38,651 nt of DNA from Lysobacteraceae bacterium (GTDB taxonomy: Bacteria; Pseudomonadota; Gammaproteobacteria; Xanthomonadales; Rhodanobacteraceae). The first letter of the stretch is position 1; every line of letters begins with the position of its first letter. This document shows, piece after piece, positions 22,755-33,086 of this stretch. The notes beneath the pieces were generated by a model, which worked only from the letters and a program-made list of their open reading frames with translations, searched no databases and was not told the origin of the DNA. The position numbers were made by a program, and so were the translations under genes. The stretch is taken from contig JAGWIC010000023.1 of the NCBI GenBank assembly GCA_028866435.1, positions 1 to 38,651 on the forward strand, read 5' to 3'.

Positions 22755-24398
22755 ATGCCCCAGACGAGATGGCCTCTGTCGCTGCGCCAACTGGCGAGGC
22801 GCACGTTGCGCTGGTACCGCATCCAGGTCGTCGGCCAGGTCGATCACGCCGAGGTGGTGGTGGCGGTGAAGCCGGAGGCGTACCTGTCCCGCCGCTACCT
22901 GTTCATGGTGACGGTGGCCTGCGCCATCGCCACGCTGGGGCTGCTGCAGTCCTCGCCGGCGGTGATCATCGGCGCGATGCTCATTTCGCCCCTGATGGGG
23001 CCGATCATGGGCCTGGGTTTTTCGCTGTGCATCATCGATCTGTTCGCGATGCGGCGCTCGCTGATCGCGCTCGCGGTGGGCATGGCGCTGGCGCTGGCGA
23101 TCTCCGCCCTGATCACCTGGCTGTCGCCGCTGCACGAGGCCACCCCGGAGATCCTGGCGCGCACGCGGCCCAACCTGTTCGACCTGCTGGTGGCGATTTT
23201 TTCCGGCCTGGCCGGTGCCTACACCACGATCAAGCGCAAGGGTGAGGCGCTGGTCGGGGTGGCGATCGCCACCGCCTTGATGCCGCCGCTGGCCGTGGTG
23301 GGCTACGGGCTGGCGCTGGGCGATTTCAGCATCGCCGGCGGCGCGGCGTTCCTGTTCATGACCAACCTGCTGGCGATCGCGCTGTGCACCACCCTGGTGG
23401 CCCGCTGGTACGGCTTTGGCGCGCGCAACAGCCCGACCCAGACCTTGCTGCAATCGGTCCTGGTGATCGTCACGTTTGCGGTGATTTCGGTGCCGCTGGC
23501 GTTTGCCTTGCGCCAGATCGCGCTGGAGTCGTGGTTGGCGCAGCAGGTGCGCACGACCCTGGACGGCTATTTCGGCAGCCGTTTGTTGCGGGTCGATACG
23601 CTCAGGGTGAGACAGGATGGGGCTGGCGGGGTCGATATCGGTGCCGTGGCGCTGGTGCAGAAATGGTCGCCACGCGCGAAGACGGATCTGGAGCGCGAGT
23701 TGCGCGCCAGGCTGGCGCGGCCGCTTCGCTTCACCCTCGACCAGCTGGTCGTCGGCCACGACACGCCGACGCCGACCCAGCCGGTGCAGTCGATGACGAT
23801 GGACGCGCTGCAGGCGATCCAGCGCCGGCTCGCCCGCGACGAGGCGTCGGACGACCTGCATGCCCGGATCGAGCGCGCGGTGGCGATCCCGGTGCGCGAC
23901 ATCGTCGTCGACAAGGCGGGAGGACGGGTGATGATCTACGGCGCCAGCGCGCCGGGCATCACGCTGGCGGCATCGTTCGACGCCGAGGTACGCCTGCGGC
24001 AGCGTTTTCCGGGCGTCGACATCGAGCTGGTTCCGGCGCCCGCGGCCTTGCCGGCGATCCGGTTTGCGCTGGGCAAGGCCACCGCGGATGCGGCGGCCCA
24101 ACAGACGCTGGCGGTGATTCGCTGGGCCCTGACGCGCTGGCAGGTGCGGCGCGTGGTGGTCACCGGCTATGCCAGTACACCCCGCGAGGCGCACCGCTTC
24201 AACAATCTTGAACTGGCGCGCCGCCGCGCCGCCAGCGTGGCGGCACTGCTGCGGCAGGCCGGGTTCACCGTGAGCCAGCAGGCCGACTACCCAGTCGACG
24301 GCCAGGCCCGGCTCGAGCGTGATCGCGGCATGCTGGCCTTCCAGGTGGTGCGGGTGAGCATGGATGCGGCTGGGCCCAGGGTCGCCGCCACCCCCTGA
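22755..24398 (+). CDS. DUF389 membrane protein with C-terminal OmpA-like domain
   Basis: This is a 547-residue protein. Residues about 48-265 form a multi-helix membrane region with the DUF389 signature: Ser-Pro-Ala-Val-Ile-Ile-Gly-Ala-Met-Leu-Ile-Ser-Pro-Leu-Met-Gly-Pro-Ile, and later Ala-Thr-Ala-Leu-Met-Pro-Pro-Leu. After a soluble middle part, residues about 435-531 resemble an OmpA-like fold: Ile-Arg-Phe, Val-Thr-Gly-Tyr-Ala and Asn-Asn-Leu-Glu-Leu-Ala-Arg-Arg-Arg-Ala. The Asp of the classical peptidoglycan site is not obvious. DUF389 function is unknown. AGGA lies about 8 bases before the ATG at 22755. Confidence 0.85.
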   Translation: MPQTRWPLSLRQLARRTLRWYRIQVVGQVDHAEVVVAVKPEAYLSRRYLFMVTVACAIATLGLLQSSPAVIIGAMLISPLMGPIMGLGFSLCIIDLFAMRRSLIALAVGMALALAISALITWLSPLHEATPEILARTRPNLFDLLVAIFSGLAGAYTTIKRKGEALVGVAIATALMPPLAVVGYGLALGDFSIAGGAAFLFMTNLLAIALCTTLVARWYGFGARNSPTQTLLQSVLVIVTFAVISVPLAFALRQIALESWLAQQVRTTLDGYFGSRLLRVDTLRVRQDGAGGVDIGAVALVQKWSPRAKTDLERELRARLARPLRFTLDQLVVGHDTPTPTQPVQSMTMDALQAIQRRLARDEASDDLHARIERAVAIPVRDIVVDKAGGRVMIYGASAPGITLAASFDAEVRLRQRFPGVDIELVPAPAALPAIRFALGKATADAAAQQTLAVIRWALTRWQVRRVVVTGYASTPREAHRFNNLELARRRAASVAALLRQAGFTVSQQADYPVDGQARLERDRGMLAFQVVRVSMDAAGPRVAATP

Positions 24399-24421
24399 GC
24401 CGCCGCCCCGCTGCTGCACGC

Positions 24422-24455
24422 TTGACTCTAGACCTGCATCAAGGGTCTAGACTAT
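24422..24455 (+). promoter_or_regulatory. MerR-type promoter/operator of the metal-efflux cassette
   Basis: TTGACT (-35, 24422-24427) and TAGACT (-10, 24448-24453) are 20 bases apart, the over-long spacing typical of MerR-activated promoters. The spacer region carries a perfect inverted repeat TCTAGACC (24427-24434) and GGTCTAGA (24444-24451) with 9 bases between. Transcription would start at about 24460, the A of the regulator ATG. Confidence 0.85.
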
Positions 24456-24459
24456 CGCC

Positions 24460-24881
24460 ATGAACAGCATCGGCAACTCACTCACCATCGGTGCCGTCGC
24501 CAAGCGCGTCGGCGTGGCGATCGACACGATCCGTTTCTATGAGCGCGAAGGGCTGCTGCCCGAACCGCTGCGGCGGGCGTCGGGTTACCGCAGCTACGGC
24601 GAGGGCACGGTCGCCCAGCTGCGTTTCATCCGGCGGGCGAAGGTGCTGGGCTTCACCCTGGACGAGATTCGCGCCTTGCTGGCGCTGTCGACGGATCGCC
24701 GGCTCGGCGTCAAGGCGGTGAAACAGCGCGCGCAGGAGCGGCTGGCAGCGATCGACCAGCGCATCGCCGAGTTGCAGCGCGTGCGCGACGGCCTGGCGCA
24801 ACTGGTGCAGTCGTGCCCGGGGCACGGCGCGCCCGAGCAGTGCCCGATCCTGCGCGCGCTGACGGAAGAGGAGGAGCCGGC

Positions 24882-24885
<4 letters not shown>
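24460..24885 (+). CDS. MerR family metal-responsive regulator (CueR/HmrR-like)
   Basis: This 141-residue activator has a winged helix (about 8-75: [19 protein letters not shown]). A long dimerisation helix and a metal loop with Cys119 and Cys128 follow, with Cys-Pro-Ile-Leu at its end. The cysteine spacing (8 between) is one longer than CueR and closer to lead/zinc sensors. The extra cysteine that divalent sensors carry at the start of the dimerisation helix is absent, which favours a monovalent ion. The partner gene supports Cu(I)/Ag(I). The stop overlaps the ATPase start (ATGA). No ribosome binding site precedes the ATG. Confidence 0.9.
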
Positions 24886-27221
<2,336 letters not shown>

Positions 27222-27253
27222 CGCCGGGCGGTGGCGCCGGCGGCCGGATCGCT

Positions 27254-27259
27254 TATGCT
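27254..27259 (+). promoter_or_regulatory. Possible -10 element before folC
   Basis: TATGCT lies about 70 bases before the folC start in a 106-base gap after copA. No convincing -35 is seen. Confidence 0.3.
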
Positions 27260-27327
27260 CTGCGCCCCGGCCGGCCGCCGCGCGACCAGCGCCGCGGCCG
27301 GCTGAACCACCGCGCAGAAGCCACCAG

Positions 27328-28620
27328 ATGAGCCGCACCCTCGCCGAATGGCAGGCCTACCAGGAACAGGTCAATGTCCACAGCATCGAGCTGGGGCTGG
27401 ACCGGGTGCGCGAGGTATGGCGGCGGATGGGCGCCCCGGCGCCGGCGCCGGCCGTGATCACCGTGGCCGGCACCAATGGCAAGGGCTCCACCGTGGCCTT
27501 GCTGGAGGCGATGATCGGCGCCGCCGGGCAGCGCGTGGGGGCCTTCACCTCGCCGCACCTGCTGGTCTGCAACGAGCGCGTGCGCATCGATGGCCGGATG
27601 GTCGACGATGCCGCCCTGGTCGGTGCATTCGAGCGGATCGAGGCCGCGCGCCGACCGGCCGGGCCGGACGCGGTGCCGCTGACCTATTTCGAGTTCGGCA
27701 CGCTGGCGGCGCTGGACCTGTTCGCCCGTGCCGGTGTCGACGTGGCCGTGCTCGAGGTGGGGCTGGGCGGGCGCCTTGACGCGGTCAACATCGTCGATGC
27801 GGACGTCGCCGTGGTCACCACCGTGGATCTGGACCACGTCGAGTGGCTGGGCCCGGATCGCGACCGCATCGGCCGCGAGAAGGCCGGCATCGCCCGCGCC
27901 GGCCGGCCGGCCATCGTCGGCGAGCCGTTACCTCCGGCCGGTTTGCTGCAGGCGCTGGCCGAAGCCGGCGCCCAGGTGGAGCGGGCCGGGGTCGATTTCA
28001 CGGTCGAGCGACATGTCGTCGGCTGGCGCTGGCAGCATCGCGACGGCACCGCCATGGAGCTGCCCGATCCCGCGCTGGCCGCACCGGTGCAATACGCCAA
28101 CGCGGCGGCGGCGATCGCCGCCCTGCATGCGCTGTGGCGCGGTACCGCGGCCGCACCCGGCCTTTTGCTGGCGGCGGTCGCGGCGGGCCTGCGGCAAGTG
28201 CGGATCAGCGCCCGTCTGCAGTCGCTCGGTGGCGAGCCCGAACTGATCGTGGATGTCGGCCACAACCCCCAGGCGGCGCGTGCGCTGGCGCAATGGCTGG
28301 ATACGCAGCCGCCCGGGCCGGTGCGGGCGGTGTACGGGGCGCTGGGCGACAAGGACGTGGCGGGGGTGATCGCCGCGCTCGGTACCCGCATCAGCCACTG
28401 GCACCTGGCCGGACTGGATCGGGACACTCCGCGCGGGCTGACCGCCGCGGCCCTCGCCAGCCGCCTGCAGCAGGTGCTGCCGCAGACCTCGTTCGACCTT
28501 CACGTCGATGTGAAGACGGCCCTGGCCGCGGCCCGCGGGCAGGCCCTGCCCGGTGAACGCATCCTGGCGTTCGGCTCGTTTTTCGTGGCCGCCGCGGCGA
28601 TGGCTGAACGCCGCGACTGA
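27328..28620 (+). CDS. folC: Bifunctional dihydrofolate / folylpolyglutamate synthase
   Basis: This 430-residue Mur-ligase-like cytoplasmic enzyme adds glutamate to dihydropteroate and then to reduced folates, using ATP. The P-loop is Gly48-Thr-Asn-Gly-Lys-Gly-Ser54. Further family marks are Thr-Ser-Pro-His-Leu, Tyr-Phe-Glu, Glu-Val-Gly-Leu-Gly-Gly-Arg-Leu-Asp, Asp-Leu-Asp-His, and Asp-Val-Gly-His-Asn-Pro in the C-terminal domain. The length matches E. coli FolC (422). It opens the conserved folC-dedD-cvpA-purF cluster; in E. coli accD precedes folC, but here the copper cassette does. The ribosome binding site is weak. Confidence 0.95.
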   Translation: MSRTLAEWQAYQEQVNVHSIELGLDRVREVWRRMGAPAPAPAVITVAGTNGKGSTVALLEAMIGAAGQRVGAFTSPHLLVCNERVRIDGRMVDDAALVGAFERIEAARRPAGPDAVPLTYFEFGTLAALDLFARAGVDVAVLEVGLGGRLDAVNIVDADVAVVTTVDLDHVEWLGPDRDRIGREKAGIARAGRPAIVGEPLPPAGLLQALAEAGAQVERAGVDFTVERHVVGWRWQHRDGTAMELPDPALAAPVQYANAAAAIAALHALWRGTAAAPGLLLAAVAAGLRQVRISARLQSLGGEPELIVDVGHNPQAARALAQWLDTQPPGPVRAVYGALGDKDVAGVIAALGTRISHWHLAGLDRDTPRGLTAAALASRLQQVLPQTSFDLHVDVKTALAAARGQALPGERILAFGSFFVAAAAMAERRD

Positions 28621-28660
28621 GGCGGCGGCGCCACGGCTCATGGCGTGCGGCCGGGGCAGG

Positions 28661-28666
28661 TATAAT
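28661..28666 (+). promoter_or_regulatory. Perfect -10 element (TATAAT) before the SPOR gene
   Basis: A consensus TATAAT lies 42 bases before the TTG start at 28708. The -35 is poor. It would give dedD-cvpA a promoter separate from folC. Confidence 0.5.
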
Positions 28667-28707
28667 CCCGGCGTTGCGCATTGCGTCCGTCATCCTGGAG
28701 CGAAGAC

Positions 28708-29754
28708 TTGAAAACACGCCTGCTCGGAGCCGCCGTGCTGATCGCACTGCTGGTTCTGTTCGTGCCGATGTTCTTTTCCGGTAGTCCGCCGGCTCCCGGC
28801 GGCGACCAGACGGTGAGCCTGGCGATTCCGCCGGCCCCGGATCGCGACCTGCAGACCCGCACCATGAGCCTCGACCCGAACGCGCCGGCGGTACCCGCCA
28901 CGGCGGCGGTCGGCGCGCCTGCGCCGGCGACGACCGCGGCGACGGCCGCACCCGGCGACCAGCTGGCCACGGTGAACATCGGTTCCAGGCGTCCGCGCGA
29001 CGTGGAGACGGACCCGCAGGCCGGCGCCAAGCCGCTGCCGACCACGGTCACCATCGGTTCGGGCGCCTCGCCGAGCCAGCCGGTGATCCCGCCGCAGCCG
29101 CTCGGCGGCTCGTCGCCGAAGCCGCGGCCGGTGGCGACGGTGCCGAGCCAGCCGGCCAAGGCACCGGCGCGGGCACCGGCACCGGTACCGGTGGCGACGC
29201 CCGCGGCCACCGCCGAAGTGCCGGCGGCCGGGTCGGACGATTACACGATCAACCTCAGTGCCTACGCCAGTGTCGCCGGCGCGGCCAGTCTGCAGCACCG
29301 CGTGCGATCGCTGGGCTATCCGGTGGCCGGTTATGCGATCACCCAGGCGGGCCAGTCGCGCACCCTGGTCATCGCCGGGCCGTTCCGCACCCGTACCGCC
29401 GCCGAGGCGGCCCGCCTGCGCATATCGCAGTCGATTCCCGGCGTGCCGGCGCGGCTGCAGCAGGGCGCCAGTTACCGGGGCAGCGCGCCGCCGGCGGCGA
29501 CAGCGCGCAGTGGCCGGCCGGGCGGCTGGGCGGTGCAACTGGCCGCCATGAGCAGCCAGGCCGACGCCGATGCCCTGCGCGACAAGTTGCGTGCGAACGG
29601 CTTCGACGGTTTTGTCGATTCGGTACAGTCCGGCGGCCAGCGGCTGTGGCGCGTGCGCGCCGGCCCGCAGACCCAGCGTGCCGATGCGCAGCGCGTGCAC
29701 GACCAGATCAAGGCCAGGTTGGGCCTCGACGGCAACGTCGTGTCGGTGCCTTGA
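28708..29754 (+). CDS. dedD: DedD-like SPOR-domain cell division protein
   Basis: This is a 348-residue bitopic membrane protein. A short cytoplasmic N-terminus and one helix (about residues 5-22, ending Val-Pro-Met-Phe-Phe) lead into a long Pro/Ala-rich periplasmic linker. The C-terminus binds denuded septal peptidoglycan. Two SPOR-like repeats can be seen: about 178-240 (Tyr-Thr-Ile-Asn-Leu...Val-Ile-Ala-Gly-Pro-Phe) and about 273-345 (Trp-Ala-Val-Gln-Leu...Val-Arg-Ala-Gly-Pro). E. coli DedD (220 residues) has one. TTG at 28708 is chosen because GGAG lies 7 bases upstream and Lys-Thr-Arg-Leu-Leu-Gly gives the normal N-terminus. Confidence 0.88.
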   Translation: MKTRLLGAAVLIALLVLFVPMFFSGSPPAPGGDQTVSLAIPPAPDRDLQTRTMSLDPNAPAVPATAAVGAPAPATTAATAAPGDQLATVNIGSRRPRDVETDPQAGAKPLPTTVTIGSGASPSQPVIPPQPLGGSSPKPRPVATVPSQPAKAPARAPAPVPVATPAATAEVPAAGSDDYTINLSAYASVAGAASLQHRVRSLGYPVAGYAITQAGQSRTLVIAGPFRTRTAAEAARLRISQSIPGVPARLQQGASYRGSAPPAATARSGRPGGWAVQLAAMSSQADADALRDKLRANGFDGFVDSVQSGGQRLWRVRAGPQTQRADAQRVHDQIKARLGLDGNVVSVP

Positions 29755-29807
29755 TGCCGCCGATACCCCATGCAGTCGGTTGACGCCTCGGCCACGCAGG
29801 TGAGCGG

Positions 29808-30473
29808 ATGAACTGGACCGATGGCGTCATCCTGGGAATCCTGGGCCTGTCGGTGCTGGTCGGCCTGTGGCGCGGCCTGGTGGCGGAGTTGCTGTCGCTG
29901 GTGATCTGGGTGGCCGCATTCTGGGTGGCGCTGACCTTCGGCCCGCTGCTGTCGACGCACATGGAGCGGCTGATCAGCCTGCCGCTGGCGCGCAACGGGG
30001 TGGCCTACGGCAGCTGTTTCATCGGCGTGCTGTTGATCGGCGTGCTGCTGCGCTTCCTCACCCGCCGCCTGATCTGGAGCAGCGGGCTTGCCGGCATCGA
30101 CCGGCTGTTCGGCGCGGTGTTCGGCCTCCTGCGCGGCACCCTGGTGGTCACCCTGATCGTGGCGCTGTTCGGCCTCACCGCGCTGACCCGCGAAAGCTGG
30201 TGGCAGCAATCGGTGTTGTTGCCGCAGTTCCAGCTGGCAGCGGCATGGCTGGGCCAGAACGTGCCGGCGAGCGTGCGCGACCATCTGCGGCCTGCGGCGG
30301 TGATCGAGCGGGTCCACCCGGCGGCCGTGCTCGATCATCTGCACGACTTGTCGGGTTCCCTGCGCGCCCCCACCTTCGGCCTGCCCGCGGGGCCGGCCAC
30401 GGCAGGTTTCCCGGCAGCAGCCAGCAGCGCCGCCGTCCGTCCCGGTCCCCGGCAGGAGCCCGCCAGGCATTGA
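29808..30473 (+). CDS. cvpA: CvpA family membrane protein
   Basis: This 221-residue protein has about four transmembrane helices in its first 125 residues. It begins Met-Asn-Trp-Thr-Asp and continues with Ile-Leu-Gly-Leu-Ser-x-Leu-x-Gly-Leu-Trp-Arg-Gly, the family signature. CvpA is needed for colicin V export in E. coli and for bile or envelope stress tolerance in enteric bacteria; its activity is not known. The Ala/Pro-rich cytoplasmic tail (about 185-221) makes it longer than E. coli CvpA (162). AGGTGA lies 4 bases before the ATG. Its position between dedD and purF is conserved. Confidence 0.92.
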   Translation: MNWTDGVILGILGLSVLVGLWRGLVAELLSLVIWVAAFWVALTFGPLLSTHMERLISLPLARNGVAYGSCFIGVLLIGVLLRFLTRRLIWSSGLAGIDRLFGAVFGLLRGTLVVTLIVALFGLTALTRESWWQQSVLLPQFQLAAAWLGQNVPASVRDHLRPAAVIERVHPAAVLDHLHDLSGSLRAPTFGLPAGPATAGFPAAASSAAVRPGPRQEPARH

Positions 30474-30652
30474 TCGACCGGCCTGCGCCGCCATCGGCGC
30501 AGTTCATGTTTCCGCCGGCAGCTGCCGATGGAACCGCAACGAGGTGGCGAATCTGCGAAAATCCGCCTTCGCACCGCCGAATTTTCGACACGACCAGCAC
30601 GGCGCGGCCAGCGGCTGGAATCCGAACATCTTTACAAGCAGGGCAACACATC

Positions 30653-32125
30653 ATGTGCGGAATCATCGGCATTGTCGGTACCACCGAAGTGGCCTCGGCG
30701 CTCTATGACGGCTTGACGATGCTGCAGCATCGCGGCCAGGACGCGGCCGGCATCGCCACCGTGGAAGGCGCGCGGCTGCGGCTGCACAAGGGCAACGGCC
30801 TGGTGCGCGACGTGTTCGACCAGGCCGCGATGAGCGGCCTGCGCGGGCGCATCGGCATCGGCCATTGCCGCTACCCCACGGCGGGTTCGGAAGGCTCGGC
30901 CGAGGCGCAGCCGCTGTATGTCAATTCGCCGTACGGCATCGCCATTGCGCACAATGGCAACCTGGTCAACACCGAGCTGCTGCGCCGCGAGATGTTCGAG
31001 GACGACCGCCGGCACATCAATACCGATTCGGACTCCGAGGTGCTGCTGAACGTGCTGGCGCACGAGCTGCAGATCCAGGACCGGATGGAGCTGACCCCGG
31101 ACCACATCTTCAAGGCGATCGCCGGCGTGCATGCGCGCGCCCGCGGTGGCTACGCCTGCGTGGCGCTGGTGCTGGGCTATGGCCTGATCGCTTTCCGCGA
31201 CCCCAACGGCATCCGCCCGCTGGTGCTGGGCGAGCGGGTGACCGCCGAGGGCCGCGAGTATGCGGTCGCCTCCGAGTCGGTCGCGCTGGACGTGCTCGGC
31301 TTCAAGCTGCTGCGCGACATCATGCCAGGCGAGGCGGTGATCATCACCGACCAGGGCCAGTTGCACAGCCGCCGCTGCGCCGAGGGCGCGCCGCACACGC
31401 CCTGCATCTTCGAATACGTCTACCTGGCGCGGCCGGATTCGATGATGGAGGACGTCTCGGTCTACAAGGCGCGCCTGCGCATGGGCGAAAAGCTGGCCGA
31501 GAAGATCCAGCGCCTGCGTCCCGGCCATGGCATCGACGCCGTGATGCCGATTCCCGACACCGCGCGCACGGCCGCCAGCGCGCTGGCCGGCGCGCTGGGC
31601 GTGCCGTTCCGCGAGGGTTTCGTCAAGAACCGCTACATCGGCCGCACCTTCATCATGCCGGGCCAGGGCGAGCGGGTGAAATCGGTGCGGCGCAAGCTCA
31701 ACGCGGTCGATCTCGAATTCCGCAACAAGAACGTGTTGCTGGTGGACGACTCGATCGTCCGCGGCACCACCTCCCGGCAGATCATCCAGATGGCGCGCGA
31801 GGCCGGCGCGAAGAACGTCTATTTCGCCTCCGCCGCACCGCCGGTCCGCTATCCCAACGTGTATGGCATCGACATGCCGTCCAGCAGCGAGCTGGTCGCC
31901 GCCGGCCGCACCGAGCAGGAAGTGGAGCAGGCGCTCGGCGCCGACTGGCTGATCTACCAGGATCTCAAGGACCTGGTCTGGGCGGTGCAGGACGGCAACG
32001 AGAACCTGTCCCAGTTCGACACCTCCTGCTTCTCCGGCGAATACGTCACCGGCCTGGAGGAGCAGTATCTGGAACAGATCCAGATGCTGCGCTCGGACGA
32101 CGCCAAGGCCGCCCGGCGGGCGTAG
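30653..32125 (+). CDS. purF: Amidophosphoribosyltransferase
   Basis: This 490-residue enzyme makes 5-phosphoribosylamine from PRPP and glutamine, the first committed step of purine synthesis. Cys2 (Met-Cys-Gly-Ile-Ile-Gly) is the glutaminase nucleophile after Met remo[11 protein letters not shown] lies in the glutaminase domain. The PRPP loop [14 protein letters not shown] starts near residue 361. No propeptide is present, as in E. coli PurF (505). The 179-base gap before it shows no PurR-type operator. It consumes PRPP, which the synthetase-like gene at 34487-35407 may supply. Confidence 0.96.
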   Translation: MCGIIGIVGTTEVASALYDGLTMLQHRGQDAAGIATVEGARLRLHKGNGLVRDVFDQAAMSGLRGRIGIGHCRYPTAGSEGSAEAQPLYVNSPYGIAIAHNGNLVNTELLRREMFEDDRRHINTDSDSEVLLNVLAHELQIQDRMELTPDHIFKAIAGVHARARGGYACVALVLGYGLIAFRDPNGIRPLVLGERVTAEGREYAVASESVALDVLGFKLLRDIMPGEAVIITDQGQLHSRRCAEGAPHTPCIFEYVYLARPDSMMEDVSVYKARLRMGEKLAEKIQRLRPGHGIDAVMPIPDTARTAASALAGALGVPFREGFVKNRYIGRTFIMPGQGERVKSVRRKLNAVDLEFRNKNVLLVDDSIVRGTTSRQIIQMAREAGAKNVYFASAAPPVRYPNVYGIDMPSSSELVAAGRTEQEVEQALGADWLIYQDLKDLVWAVQDGNENLSQFDTSCFSGEYVTGLEEQYLEQIQMLRSDDAKAARRA

Positions 32126-32131
32126 AGCAGG

Positions 32132-32214
32132 AGTGAGTTGAGAGGAGTGAGCAACGAGAGTGGCCACTTCGACGCTTTTGCTTCCCTCTCACTTCTCGCT
32201 TCTCCTCACTCATT
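32132..32214. repeat. Long GAGTGAG-rich imperfect inverted repeat after purF
   Basis: Two 29-base arms (32132-32160 and 32186-32214) are complementary at 21 of 29 positions, with a 25-base loop. Each arm is built from degenerate GAGTGAG/GAGAAG units, unlike the surrounding GC-rich coding sequence. It fills most of the space between the purF stop and the DUF455 start. It could act as a 3'-end or processing hairpin, or be one copy of a dispersed intergenic repeat. I recall similar GAGTGAG-type repeats in related genomes but cannot check. Confidence 0.7.
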
Positions 32215-32228
32215 GCTCGTCTTTGCCC

Positions 32229-33059
32229 ATGGATCTCCACGCCGCCGCCAAGCGTTGCCTCGATGCCAGCGATCCGCTGCAGAAGCTGCGCCTGACCCAG
32301 GCGACCTGGCAGGCGTTGGTCGCTGGCGAGTTGCATGCCGACCCCGCCGCGCCGCCGGCCGCGCCGATCGGCGCGCCGGGGCGTCCGGTGCGGCCGCGGC
32401 TGGTCGATGCGCGGCAGGTGCCGCAGCGCGGCCTGGGCAGTGCCGAGGGCCGCGCGGCGCTGGTCCATGCGGTGGCGCACATCGAGTTCAACGCGATCAA
32501 CCTGGCCTGGGATGCGGTGTACCGCTATCGCGGCAAGCCCGCGGCGTACTACCGCGACTGGGCCAGTTGCGCCAACGACGAGGCGCGTCATTTCGCCTTG
32601 CTGTCCGCGCGGCTGGCCCGGCTCGGGCATGCCTATGGCGACTTCGATGCGCACGACGGACTGTGGGCGATGGCGGAGAAGACCGCGCATCACGACACCG
32701 CCCGCATGGCGCTGGTGCCGCGCGTGCTGGAGGCGCGCGGCCTGGACGTGACGCCGGGCATGATCGAGCGCCTGCGCCATCTCGGTGACCACGACACGGT
32801 GGCCATCCTCGAGGTGATCCTGCGCGAGGAAGTCGCGCACGTCGCCGCCGGCACGCGCTGGTACCGGCATTGCTGCGAACGCGACGGGGTCGAGCCGGTG
32901 CAGACGTTTTTCGAATTGCTGCGCGACTACATGGGTGTCAGCCTGCGTGGTCCGTTCAACCGCCCGGCGCGGATCGAGGCCGGCTTCGTCGAGGAGGAGC
33001 TCGACCGTCTGCTCGAGCTGGCCTTGCAGGGGCAGTCGCCCCGCACCGCCGCCCGCTGA
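32229..33059 (+). CDS. DUF455 ferritin-like protein
   Basis: This 276-residue helical protein has a ferritin-like di-iron pattern. One glutamate is in Ala-His-Ile-Glu-Phe-Asn-Ala-Ile-Asn-Leu-Ala-Trp-Asp (about residue 87). Asn-Asp-Glu-Ala-Arg-His-Phe lies near 118 and Leu-Arg-Glu-Glu-Val-Ala-His near 200. An early Pro-Gly-Arg-Pro-x-x-Pro segment is also typical of DUF455. The reaction is unknown; di-iron oxidase or hydroxylase activity on tRNA or small molecules is possible by analogy only. There is no clear ribosome binding site at ATG 32229, which follows a GAGTGAG inverted repeat. Confidence 0.88.
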   Translation: MDLHAAAKRCLDASDPLQKLRLTQATWQALVAGELHADPAAPPAAPIGAPGRPVRPRLVDARQVPQRGLGSAEGRAALVHAVAHIEFNAINLAWDAVYRYRGKPAAYYRDWASCANDEARHFALLSARLARLGHAYGDFDAHDGLWAMAEKTAHHDTARMALVPRVLEARGLDVTPGMIERLRHLGDHDTVAILEVILREEVAHVAAGTRWYRHCCERDGVEPVQTFFELLRDYMGVSLRGPFNRPARIEAGFVEEELDRLLELALQGQSPRTAAR

Positions 33060-33086
33060 GGCGCGGGCGCGGCGAAGGCGCCGGAT

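Noticed and set aside
30474..30652. PurR-type operator before purF
   Set aside because: No ACGCAAACGTTTNCNT-like sequence was found in the gap, and no clear promoter either.
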